From NCBI GenBank assembly GCA_024644235.1, contig JAHELJ010000005.1, positions 46,134 through 110,133 on the forward strand: 64,000 nucleotides of DNA, read 5' to 3'. The notes below the pieces were generated by a model that was not told where the DNA came from, searched no databases, and saw only the letters and a list, made by a program, of their open reading frames with translations. This document shows, piece by piece, positions 36,401-43,960 of this stretch (positions are counted from its first letter, which is position 1; each line of letters starts with the position of its first letter). A program made the translations under genes and the position numbers. This DNA comes from Lewinellaceae bacterium. GTDB lineage: Bacteria; Bacteroidota; Bacteroidia; Chitinophagales; Saprospiraceae.

Positions 36401-37420
36401 CCAAACTTTGGAGGGGCAGGTTGGCCTACTGTCGGAGATAGCGAAAACCTTGACCTGCGCAATTCGCCATCGGTGGGCAAAGAAGACTCCGATGGCGACG
36501 GAAGAGCTGATCCCGATGGTGATGGTATAGGCATGGGATGGTTCCCGGGATATGCTATCGATGTCGAATCCGGAAAAAGACTTAATGTGTTCTTTGGAGA
36601 AAATTCGGTTTATAACCAACAATTTTTTGAGCAATTCTCATCTGGTGAAGCTATTGGTGATGATATGATGTGGAACCCTGACGGACGAATTACAGTTGAC
36701 TTGGCAGTGCCGAATGTCGGAATTCTGCATGCTGCAGGACAACATTTTATTTATGTTACGAATCAGGAATACGACGGCTGTATAGAGTTACGAGACCGGC
36801 TTGGGCCTGATGAACTCTTCACTCGCAAGTTTAATGCACTGGAGGATGTAACCTGGACAGGTATTCCCTTTACAAGTGGGTTGAACTCCTATCGGGATGG
36901 ACTCATTCCCAATGAACTCACCATTCAGTTAAGAGTGAGCAACCCCTATCAGCATAATGTGGGCACCGGAGTAAATTCAGGCCACCCCAGTTATCGTTTT
37001 GAGATAAGGAATCAGTCGGCAGAGGATTTGGTGGAGGCAAGAGATCAATCGGTTTTGGATAATGTAAATGTCGTTCCAAATCCATACCTGGCATTCTCTT
37101 CGTATGAGACTTCGCAATTTACGACTACCGTAAAAGTCACCAATTTGCCCCCTAGAAGTATTGTCACGATTTTTTCTCTTGATGGAAAGTTTATCCGGCA
37201 GTATAGGAGAGATGAAAAAGGAATTTCTCAAAACAATCGATCTAACCCGGGTGTCAATGTCACCCAGGTGTCTCCTGCCCTCGAATGGGACTTGGAGAAC
37301 AGTCAGGGCATACCTATTGCCAGCGGAGTTTATCTGATCCATATTAATGGATTTGAGCTGGGCGAACGAACAATCAAATGGTTTGGAGTGAATAGAAAAT
37401 TTGATCCTTCTGGATTATAA
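33473..37420 (+). CDS. Giant secreted surface protein with FlgD/T9SS-like C-terminal domain
   Basis: 1315-residue exported protein. Signal peptide RSILRHILLFALTLSTTVVLA. The body is not a family I can name; it has Cys-rich and Asp-rich patches (GCDCEGTPTYCED; DSDGDGRADPDGDGIGMGW near residue 1005, like thrombospondin-type-3/EF-hand calcium loops; FWDNDGDFNYNPLAGDYP). The last 110 residues resemble a FlgD-Ig/type IX sorting-like domain: NVNVVPNPYLAFSSYE, TIFSLDGKFIRQY, LEWDLENSQGIPIASGVYLI. The end is GERTIKWFGVNRKFDP rather than the usual KI-K finish. Start at ATG 33473 (TTG at 33461 is upstream). Between the TonB receptor and a PorV-like gene, it is presumably their cargo or partner. Confidence 0.8.
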   Translation: MRSILRHILLFALTLSTTVVLAKYPDYIKDPQHRKKVTEDLKFGSRADCAASRSETDMSINNVRARLLGGGDVWWDLSVGRYVVPKVDPASGLDEVSSIFAGAVWLGGFDPVGNLKLAAQTYRQPNANDFWPGPLDPITGTVERDTCAQWDKHFRVLGDNIRRFLRDYNEALAEERVLERDEVPEDVLGWPARGNPFFSDIHGFELPNTSQGLAGFWDNDGDFNYNPLAGDYPIIEIRGCPLPQYPDEMIFWIYNDAGGIHTQTQGNPIQMEVQVQAFAYATNDEINDMTFQRYKLINRATQSIDSTYFAMWVDPDLGCHEDDYIGCDTARSLAYVYNEDPVDGITGCDCEGTPTYCEDVPMLGVDYFRGPLDEFGEEIGMSSFTYYNNAAVGQWPAAQTDPDVAQEYYNYMSGSWKNGTPFSAGGSAFNVGGAPIRYAFTEAPNNPLGWSMCTADLPFGDRRTVQASGPFRLDPGAVNELIIGVVWVPDITDYPCPSIEPLIFADETAQALFDNCFDITDGPDAPDLDFIQLDRELIGVLTNDIESNNFQEKYQELDLRAPTDIPEEDKLYRFEGYKVFQMAGPEVTTAELENPDKSRLIFQVDVKNRISQIVNWKAIPHPTEPGRLLYEPQIRVVGEDEGIRHTFQITEDQFARGDRTLINHKKYYFSVVAYAYNNFDPFDTQNNIGQRSPYLEGRRNIKTYIGTPRPIVFEKLNSMYGDGPSITRLDGIGAGNNFLDISDETKEAILQGSFNGEVLYKNGAGPLNIIIYNPLDIVEGEFILSFVDGDPNDEVVDSDSRWVLVDVDRPNDTIFSETTIERLNEQIIGTYGFSVNIGQTGEAGDLSSEANGLIGARFDYEDPNNPWLSFIADDQTGVFNFVRTGQEESDFRFDPNQSLTTGFNGIIPFFLSNFRFDPNDIYISPAWIDRTAGMQIVRTKATLRNLNNVDLVFTPDKSKWSRCVVVETASPFYFNQPNFGGAGWPTVGDSENLDLRNSPSVGKEDSDGDGRADPDGDGIGMGWFPGYAIDVESGKRLNVFFGENSVYNQQFFEQFSSGEAIGDDMMWNPDGRITVDLAVPNVGILHAAGQHFIYVTNQEYDGCIELRDRLGPDELFTRKFNALEDVTWTGIPFTSGLNSYRDGLIPNELTIQLRVSNPYQHNVGTGVNSGHPSYRFEIRNQSAEDLVEARDQSVLDNVNVVPNPYLAFSSYETSQFTTTVKVTNLPPRSIVTIFSLDGKFIRQYRRDEKGISQNNRSNPGVNVTQVSPALEWDLENSQGIPIASGVYLIHINGFELGERTIKWFGVNRKFDPSGL

Positions 37421-38475
37421 TGCAGATGAAAATTAAAATCGGGACATTTTGGATACTGTTTATTGCATTTGCCATCCATTTGCAAGCTGGCAATCCGGAT
37501 CGGCAGGGTGAAGCAGGAGCGAACGAATTATTACTAAACCCCTGGGCACGGAGTGCTGGACTCCATACCATGAATACTTCCTGGATTAGTGGGGTAGAGG
37601 CAATGAGACTGAATGTAGCAGGACTTGTAAGGATACCCAAAACGCAGATTTTGATCAGCCACGCCCGTTATTTGCAGGGAACAGGGGTGAATATGAATGC
37701 CGTTGGGTTGGCTCAGAAGCTTGGCGAAAATGGGGCATTTGGTGTCAGCATCATGGCGATGGACTTTGGAGATATTGAAGTGACCACAACTGATCAACCA
37801 GAAGGAACCGGAGCAACATTTTCCCCAAATTTCTTTCATCTTGGAGTGGCATATTCCCACATCTTTGATAACAAAGTCTCGGTTGGCTTCACCTTCAGAC
37901 TAATCTCCGAATCAACAGCTGATTTATCGGCGCAGGGAGCAGCTCTCGATGCCGGCGTCCAATATGTCACAGGCGAAAACGACAATTTCAAATTTGGTAT
38001 ATCTCTACGTAACGTAGGTACACCAATGCGTTTTACCGGAGAAGGCTTATCCTTTCGAGGAACCAATCCGGATGGCCAAATCAACTATGATCTTTCATTC
38101 GATCATCGGTCGGCCCGGTTTGAACTACCCTCAGTACTGAACATTGGAGTTTCGTACGACTTTCATTTAGATGCTCGAAACAGGATCTCAGTGCTCGGAA
38201 ACTTCACTTCAAACTCGTTTTCGAGAGATGCTATCGGTGGTGGCTTGGAATATGCCTTTAGTGAAGTTTTCATGCTCAGAGCAGGGTATCGATATGATTT
38301 GGGCTCAGCTAATGATCTTGTTACCAACAGTGTATATTCAGGGGTGAGTGCCGGGGTTTCTATCGAGATACCATTCTCTAAAGAAAACGAATCACGGTTT
38401 GCGATGGACTATGCCTATCGGGCCACATCACCCTGGAGTGGAACCCACAACTTCTCTCTGAGGTTTACTTTATAG
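37420..38475 (+). CDS. PorV/PorQ family outer membrane protein
   Basis: 351-residue FadL-like barrel of the PorV/PorQ family. Signal peptide KIKIGTFWILFIAFAIHLQA, then ANELLLNPWARSAGLHTMNTSWISGVEAMRLNVAGL (in pieces), the typical PorV opening in which the protein recognises its own fold around the first strands, a periodic barrel pattern (GAFGVSIMAMDFGDIEV, FKFGISLRNVGTPM, FMLRAGYRYDLGS) and a C-terminal strand NFSLRFTL. PorV shuttles cargo from the type IX translocon to the attachment complex. Start codon overlaps the preceding stop by 1 nt (TAATG), showing tight coupling to the giant protein. Confidence 0.88.
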   Translation: MQMKIKIGTFWILFIAFAIHLQAGNPDRQGEAGANELLLNPWARSAGLHTMNTSWISGVEAMRLNVAGLVRIPKTQILISHARYLQGTGVNMNAVGLAQKLGENGAFGVSIMAMDFGDIEVTTTDQPEGTGATFSPNFFHLGVAYSHIFDNKVSVGFTFRLISESTADLSAQGAALDAGVQYVTGENDNFKFGISLRNVGTPMRFTGEGLSFRGTNPDGQINYDLSFDHRSARFELPSVLNIGVSYDFHLDARNRISVLGNFTSNSFSRDAIGGGLEYAFSEVFMLRAGYRYDLGSANDLVTNSVYSGVSAGVSIEIPFSKENESRFAMDYAYRATSPWSGTHNFSLRFTL

Positions 38476-38606
38476 TAAGAATAAGCTAACTTTATGTGTA
38501 CGAACTTCTAACCCTGGTTCGTTAATAGCATTTCGTAATAATTTCTTAGAATATGACGTCGGCCAACTGGCTGAGGTTTAATTCTTTTTTTATAAATATT
38601 AGCATT

Positions 38607-39083
38607 ATGGCTGAATATAATTATTTGACCCAAGAAGGTTATGATCGACTGCGTGCTGAGCTTGAGGAGATGAAGTCAAATGGTCGTGATGAAGTGGCCC
38701 AAGCGATAGCAGAAGCAAGGGAGAAAGGAGACCTTTCCGAAAATGCTGAATACGATGCAGCCAAAGACGCACAAGGCTTATTAGAACTCAAGATAAATGA
38801 GCTAGAGAAAACACTGGCAAATGCACGTGTCCTGGATGCCTCACAGCTGGATGCCTCTAAAGTTACGGTGCTGTCAAATGTCACGATCAAAAACCGGAAA
38901 TCCGGTAAAAAGTTGACTTATAAACTTGTGTCGGAATCTGAAGCAGATCTCAAGACGAAAAAAATCTCCGTCAAATCACCCATTGGTCAAGGCCTGCTAG
39001 GCAAGAAAGTTGGCGAAGTAGCTGAAATCAAGACACCAGGAGGCGTAATTGAATTTGAGATCGAGGATATATCACTCACATAA
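38607..39083 (+). CDS. greA: Transcription elongation factor GreA
   Basis: 158-residue GreA, which rescues backtracked RNA polymerase. N-terminal coiled coil (YNYLTQEGYDRLRAELEEM, EAREKGDLSENAEYDAAKDAQG with the acidic tip residues D and E) and C-terminal FKBP-like domain (SPIGQGLLGKKVGEVAEIKTPGG). Start at 38607 (MAEYNYLT) is the family start; the open frame reaches 38553. Its last base is the first base of the next gene. Confidence 0.96.
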   Translation: MAEYNYLTQEGYDRLRAELEEMKSNGRDEVAQAIAEAREKGDLSENAEYDAAKDAQGLLELKINELEKTLANARVLDASQLDASKVTVLSNVTIKNRKSGKKLTYKLVSESEADLKTKKISVKSPIGQGLLGKKVGEVAEIKTPGGVIEFEIEDISLT

Positions 39084-39481
39084 TGCCATCAATATTCAGC
39101 AGAATCGTTAGTGGAGAGATCCCATGTCACCGGATCGCCGAAGACGAGCACCACCTGGCTTTTCTGGATATCAACCCATTGGCACGAGGTCATACGCTTG
39201 TTATTCCCAAGGACGAAACGGATTATATATTCGACATTGATGATGAAAGACTGAGTGCCCTTATGCTATTCGCTAAAATGGTTGGACTAGGCATTGAAAG
39301 GGCAATTCCCTGTAAACGAATCGGCATCACGGTCATCGGCCTTGAGGTACCCCATGCCCATATTCATCTGATACCGATTAACTCGATCAGTGACATGGAA
39401 TTTAGCCGGCCCAAATTGACATTATCTCACGAAGAACTGGCAAACATTGCTGATCAGATCAGGTCTGAACTGAAGGGCTAG
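39083..39481 (+). CDS. HIT family protein (Hint-like nucleotide hydrolase)
   Basis: 132-residue histidine-triad protein, probably an adenosine phosphoramidase/nucleotidyl hydrolase. Motifs: IFSRIVSGEIPCHRIAEDEHHLAFLDINPLARGHTLVIPK (split in the protein) and the triad HAHIHLIP. Overlaps greA by 1 nt; the next gene starts 45 nt downstream behind its own promoter-like element. Confidence 0.93.
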   Translation: MPSIFSRIVSGEIPCHRIAEDEHHLAFLDINPLARGHTLVIPKDETDYIFDIDDERLSALMLFAKMVGLGIERAIPCKRIGITVIGLEVPHAHIHLIPINSISDMEFSRPKLTLSHEELANIADQIRSELKG

Positions 39482-39498
39482 CAGGATCTTCCTTTTTT

Positions 39499-39506
39499 TA
39501 TCTTTG
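39499..39506 (+). promoter_or_regulatory. Putative -7 element upstream of the GGGP/HepGP synthase gene
   Basis: TATCTTTG, an exact TAnnTTTG match, preceded by a T7 run and ending 20 nt before the ATG at 39527. The -33 box is not clear. Confidence 0.35.
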
Positions 39507-39526
39507 ATTCAGTACAAGCTCCTCAA

Positions 39527-40273
39527 ATGTCCATATACTCTTCTCTATTAACTGCTAAAAAAGCCGGAGAGAAAAGCTTTGCAATTCTGATCGATCCTGA
39601 CCGGGTCAAGCTCGAGGATATCGATTTGTTGGTTGAGTTGGCCGCAAAAGCCCAGGTAGACTACTTTCTTGTTGGAGGAAGCTTGATTGTGAACAATTCA
39701 CTTGATCATTGCTTGCATGCGATCAAGCAAAGGTGCTCCATTCCGTTGATTCTATTCCCCGGGGATTCTTACCAACTGAGTTATCGGGCCGATGGAATAC
39801 TGTTGTTATCATTGATTTCAGGAAGAAATGCGGAGCTCTTGATCGGGAAACACGTCATTGCAGCACCATACCTGAAAACTAGTCCACTTGAAGTTATTTC
39901 CTGCGGATACATTTTGATCGATGGAGGTGTCTCTACCACAGTCTCTTATATGAGTAATACTACCCCGATCCCAGCCACTAAGACAGACATCGCTGTATGC
40001 ACAGCTCTGGCCGGGGAGATGCTCGGAATGAAATTAGTCTATTTAGAGGCGGGAAGTGGAGCGAGAAATCCCGTATCTGCAGAGATGATTGACGAGGTTA
40101 GCAATGCCGTGCAGATTCCATTGATCGTAGGAGGTGGTATCGATACTCCCGAAAGGGCGCTAATGAATGTACAAGCAGGAGCGGATGTGGTAGTAGTAGG
40201 CAACGCTATAGAAAAAGACCCACACCTAATCGAAGAAATTGCCGATGCCATCCACTCCGTTTCACCGGTATAG
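39527..40273 (+). CDS. Geranylgeranylglyceryl/heptaprenylglyceryl phosphate synthase family protein
   Basis: 248-residue TIM barrel of the PcrB/GGGPS family that joins glycerol-1-phosphate to a polyprenyl diphosphate, making an ether lipid precursor of the kind used by archaea. Motifs: FAILIDPDRVKLEDIDLLVELA, DYFLVGGSLI, ILFPGDSYQLS, YLEAGSGARNPVS and the phosphate-binding IVGGGIDTPERA and AGADVVVVGNAIE. Bacteroidota members are known to be active in vitro, but the product's role is unclear. Its last 29 nt overlap the next gene. Confidence 0.92.
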   Translation: MSIYSSLLTAKKAGEKSFAILIDPDRVKLEDIDLLVELAAKAQVDYFLVGGSLIVNNSLDHCLHAIKQRCSIPLILFPGDSYQLSYRADGILLLSLISGRNAELLIGKHVIAAPYLKTSPLEVISCGYILIDGGVSTTVSYMSNTTPIPATKTDIAVCTALAGEMLGMKLVYLEAGSGARNPVSAEMIDEVSNAVQIPLIVGGGIDTPERALMNVQAGADVVVVGNAIEKDPHLIEEIADAIHSVSPV

Positions 40274-42995
40274 GATTGCATTTATTGGTGCATTCTTGAT
40301 GGGAGTACTGTGCTCATCCTGGAGCCAAACATTTGGTGGCTTCCCAGCAGGGCTTCAATGGCAGCAGATAAACACAGATACCTGCCGGATTATATTTCCC
40401 AAAGCTCTTGCTTCACAAGCCCAGCGTGTTGCTAACACATTTCACTACCTCCACCAAACCCAAAACAAGGACCTTGAGGGCAATGCTTTTAAGATTGATG
40501 TTGTTCTCAATAATCAATCTACCATATCCAATGGATTCGTAGCAATCGCACCTTGGAATTCTCAATTGATTACCACACCTCTCCATGACAACTTTGAATT
40601 AGGAGCTACACCATGGCTCGATCTTTTAGCTGTACATGAATACCGGCATGTAGCCCAGTTGTCGACCGCTAGAAGGGGACTCACAAAGCTTTTATATTAT
40701 CTCTTTGGACAGGAAACATGGGCGGGTGCCGCCAATCTAGCACTTCCCGACTGGTATACCGAAGGTGATGCGGTCTGGATCGAGACAGCACTGACTCGCC
40801 AGGGGCGGGGCAGGATCCCCTCCTTCTTGAAAGGATATCAAGCGCTTGCAGCAGAGCATTCACTGTATAGCTATTCAAAATCTCGCAACGGATCAATAAA
40901 GGATTTTGTACCGAACCACTATCGGCTTGGGTACCTAATGATAAAACACGGGCTGGAAAATTATGGTCCCAACCTGTGGACAGAAGTCCTGCATGACGCT
41001 GCAAGTTATAAGGGCATTTTCTATCCCTTTTCAAGGAGCTTGAAGCAAAGAACCGGGCTGACTACCCGTGGTTTCTACGATCAAATGATCCTGAAGTTCT
41101 CAGAACAGAGTATTCAGCTAGAGAAACCACTTTATTATGAGATCAAAGTAGGTAGTGCAAAGACATTTACAGACTACCTACACCCCCAACCGGATAGAGA
41201 AGATGGACTAATTTACTATCGAAGGAGTTTTGAGCAGACCGGATCCTTTGTCCGTTTTCATAGGGGCAGGGAGACAAAACTTATTTCTCGTGGGCGCTCA
41301 ATAGAAACCACTTTTTCATTTCGGGCAGATCGGATTACCTGGACAGAACTCAGTCAGCATCCTAGGTGGAGGGAGCGGGATTACCACAATATCATGGTCT
41401 ATGACATGCGGCGTCAATCAAAGTGGAAATTGACCAGTAAGGGCAGGTATTTTTCTCCGGCACTTTCATCGACGGGGGAGCAGATAGCAGCCGTGTATTT
41501 TGACGAATCAGGCCAGAGCAGCATTCGTGTCTTGCATGCAGAATCTGGCCAGGAATCAGTTCTCAGCGGAAGGCGAGGATGGGTATTCACTTATCCACAA
41601 TGGACTAAAGACGATCAAGCTGTGATCAGTGCAGTGAGAGACGAAGTAGGGAATATGGGATTGATCCGAATGGACCTGAATACTGCTGTCTACGACACCG
41701 TTCTGGCTTTTTCCAATCAACTCATAAACAACCCCTACGTCAATGCTGATAATCTTGTTTTTAGTGCAGTGGACGATGGGGTGGAGTCCGTCTATTTGCT
41801 GGATCTGCAGACAGGCCGGATTCAACAGGTCATGAGCGATGCCCCGGGCGCATACCAGCCCAGCCTTGAAGGAGATACTCTCTTCTATGTAGGATTTACG
41901 AGTATGGGTCATCGAATCCGGTCAAAAAAAATCGAATTGAATACATCTGGTCGGTCCCAATTTGAGGGGCCGAAGCAGCTAGCCTATCTGTCAAGTCCTC
42001 TTGATGAATTGAAGATGAGGGAATACCCTATCGAAAAATATCCGGCCCTCCAACGAGCAATTAACTTTCACACCTGGGGGTTCGACTTTGATGATCCCGA
42101 AGTCATCTTCAGAATTTTATCTAATAATGTCTTAAACAATGTCGAACTCCAGGCAGGTGTCCGATACAACTACGATACGGAAACATACATTCCCTTTGCT
42201 AATCTGTCTCTGGGAATGTTCTATCCTCAATTTTCATTTGGAGTTTCAGGCTTGAAGCGTACCGCAGTGATTCAGGAGGAAGTGCGAAATTGGCGTGAAA
42301 CCAATTTCTTTGGTCAGATTAGCACCGATCTCGAACTTAGCTCTGGAATATACCGTCGTGAATTGACCCCTTTTGCTGGAATTAGTCAGACTCAACTCAG
42401 CGGTGATTTTGATCAGGATTTTTCAGCGGTTACGGCAGGAATATCATTTGTTCAACAACGAATTAAAGCCCGCAAGAACTTATTTACAAAAAATGGTCAG
42501 TTTCTCGAGGTAGCCTATCGCAATGCAATCAATGACTTAAACGCAGCCCAACTACAGGTACGCACTGCATTGGCGTTGCCAGGGATCGGGGTTAATCACA
42601 ATCTGATTTTGCAGGCAGATCACAAGAGAGATCAGGCTGATGCTGATTATGAATTCACTTCCGGATTGAGCCAACGCGGATATGGTGTCATTCCAGCTAC
42701 CCGGGTCTGGCGATTGTCGGCTGATTACCATCTTCCATTGATATATCCTGATTGGGGATTTGCCGGGCTTGTATATCTGTATCGGATCAGAGGAGATCTG
42801 TTTTTTGATTATAGTAGCACCGAATTGGATAATACCCGAAGCAATTTTTATTCAGCAGGTGTCGAACTCATCTTCGATGTAAATCTCGTTAATTCCACCT
42901 CGACAACGGTGGGATTGAGAATAAGTAGAAGACTAAACAAGGGCCTGGAAGGGACTGATTTTGAGGTCTTTTTGCCCATATACCGTTTTGACTGA
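40245..42995 (+). CDS. Secreted HEXXH metalloprotease-like / TolB propeller / barrel protein
   Basis: 916-residue exported protein, family not recognised as a whole. Signal peptide around RIAFIGAFLMGVLCSSWS. An N-terminal peptidase-MA-like (gluzincin) domain carries HEYRH at 131-135 and a WYTEGDAVW helix with the third ligand Glu173. Residues of about 300-590 form a TolB/DPP-like propeller (YFSPALSSTGEQIAAVYFDESGQSSI; WTKDDQAVISAVRDEVG). The last 300 residues show alternating amphipathic strands and many Tyr/Phe (AGVRYNYDTETYIPFANLSLGMFYPQFSFGV in pieces; end FEVFLPIYRF), as in an outer-membrane barrel. Start at ATG 40245 overlaps the synthase gene by 29 nt. Activity is inferred from motifs only. 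Confidence 0.72.
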   Translation: MPSTPFHRYRIAFIGAFLMGVLCSSWSQTFGGFPAGLQWQQINTDTCRIIFPKALASQAQRVANTFHYLHQTQNKDLEGNAFKIDVVLNNQSTISNGFVAIAPWNSQLITTPLHDNFELGATPWLDLLAVHEYRHVAQLSTARRGLTKLLYYLFGQETWAGAANLALPDWYTEGDAVWIETALTRQGRGRIPSFLKGYQALAAEHSLYSYSKSRNGSIKDFVPNHYRLGYLMIKHGLENYGPNLWTEVLHDAASYKGIFYPFSRSLKQRTGLTTRGFYDQMILKFSEQSIQLEKPLYYEIKVGSAKTFTDYLHPQPDREDGLIYYRRSFEQTGSFVRFHRGRETKLISRGRSIETTFSFRADRITWTELSQHPRWRERDYHNIMVYDMRRQSKWKLTSKGRYFSPALSSTGEQIAAVYFDESGQSSIRVLHAESGQESVLSGRRGWVFTYPQWTKDDQAVISAVRDEVGNMGLIRMDLNTAVYDTVLAFSNQLINNPYVNADNLVFSAVDDGVESVYLLDLQTGRIQQVMSDAPGAYQPSLEGDTLFYVGFTSMGHRIRSKKIELNTSGRSQFEGPKQLAYLSSPLDELKMREYPIEKYPALQRAINFHTWGFDFDDPEVIFRILSNNVLNNVELQAGVRYNYDTETYIPFANLSLGMFYPQFSFGVSGLKRTAVIQEEVRNWRETNFFGQISTDLELSSGIYRRELTPFAGISQTQLSGDFDQDFSAVTAGISFVQQRIKARKNLFTKNGQFLEVAYRNAINDLNAAQLQVRTALALPGIGVNHNLILQADHKRDQADADYEFTSGLSQRGYGVIPATRVWRLSADYHLPLIYPDWGFAGLVYLYRIRGDLFFDYSSTELDNTRSNFYSAGVELIFDVNLVNSTSTTVGLRISRRLNKGLEGTDFEVFLPIYRFD

Positions 42996-43945
42996 TGGAA
43001 AAAGGAACCGTCATCCGCAGCACTGGCATCTGGTACAGCATTTTGGCTACAGATGGAAGTCAATATCAGGCTAGGATACTTGGTAAGTTCAAGTTGGATG
43101 GAATAAAACTTACAAATCCAGTGGCAGTTGGAGATCAGGTTTTGTTTGAGGTGGAAGATGAAATCGAAAATACCGCTCTGATTAAGGAAATTCTTCCGAG
43201 AAGGAATTATGTAGTTAGGCAATCACCCAGAAAGAAACACCAGATTCATCTCCTGGCCAGTAACATCGATCAGGCAATTCTGATCATAACAATCGTGCAA
43301 CCCAATCTAAAGCAAGGGGTCATAGACCGGTTCTTGTTGATGACCGAGCCTCATGATATTCCAGTTATCATTGTTTTCAACAAGGCAGACCTCTATTCGG
43401 AAGACGACCTGGTTATGTATGCGTACCTCGAGGAGATTTATGAGGCCATCGGATATCAGGTGATATTGGCCTCTGCTACAGAGGGAGTGGGAATCGAAGT
43501 GCTTCAGGAAGCCATTGAAGGCAAGACGACTTTGGTATCAGGACAATCCGGTGTGGGGAAATCTACATTGATCAATGCACTTCGCCCGTCTCTCGAGCTG
43601 AAGACAACTGAACTCTCCGACTATTCCGGAAAAGGTCAACATACTACCACATTCGCAGAAATGTTTGACCTGGGAGAAAATACTTTCATTATCGATACAC
43701 CCGGATTTAAGACTTTATCCTTCAACAATCTGGAGCCCATGGACGTAGCGCATAACTTTCGAGAGTTCTTTGCTGTTTCCGACGGATGCAAGTTCCACAA
43801 CTGCACCCACCGAAACGAGCCCCGTTGTGCAATAAAAGAAGGCATTGAGGCAGGAAGCATAAGTGAATTGCGATATCTCAACTACTTGAAGATCCTGGAT
43901 GAAATTGAGGACCAAAATTATTGGGAGAGACATACCGACATGTGA
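42995..43945 (+). CDS. rsgA: Ribosome small subunit-dependent GTPase A
   Basis: Circularly permuted GTPase that checks 30S maturation. 316 residues: OB-fold N-terminus, then G4 FNKAD, G5 SATEG, G1 SGQSGVGKSTLINAL, G2-like GKGQHTTTF, G3 DTPGF, and a C-terminal zinc finger (CKFHNCTHRNEPRC; Cys, His, Cys, Cys). The order G4-G5-G1-G3 is diagnostic. Start overlaps the previous stop by 1 nt. Confidence 0.96.
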   Translation: MEKGTVIRSTGIWYSILATDGSQYQARILGKFKLDGIKLTNPVAVGDQVLFEVEDEIENTALIKEILPRRNYVVRQSPRKKHQIHLLASNIDQAILIITIVQPNLKQGVIDRFLLMTEPHDIPVIIVFNKADLYSEDDLVMYAYLEEIYEAIGYQVILASATEGVGIEVLQEAIEGKTTLVSGQSGVGKSTLINALRPSLELKTTELSDYSGKGQHTTTFAEMFDLGENTFIIDTPGFKTLSFNNLEPMDVAHNFREFFAVSDGCKFHNCTHRNEPRCAIKEGIEAGSISELRYLNYLKILDEIEDQNYWERHTDM

Positions 43946-43960
43946 GTCATGATTTGCCGA

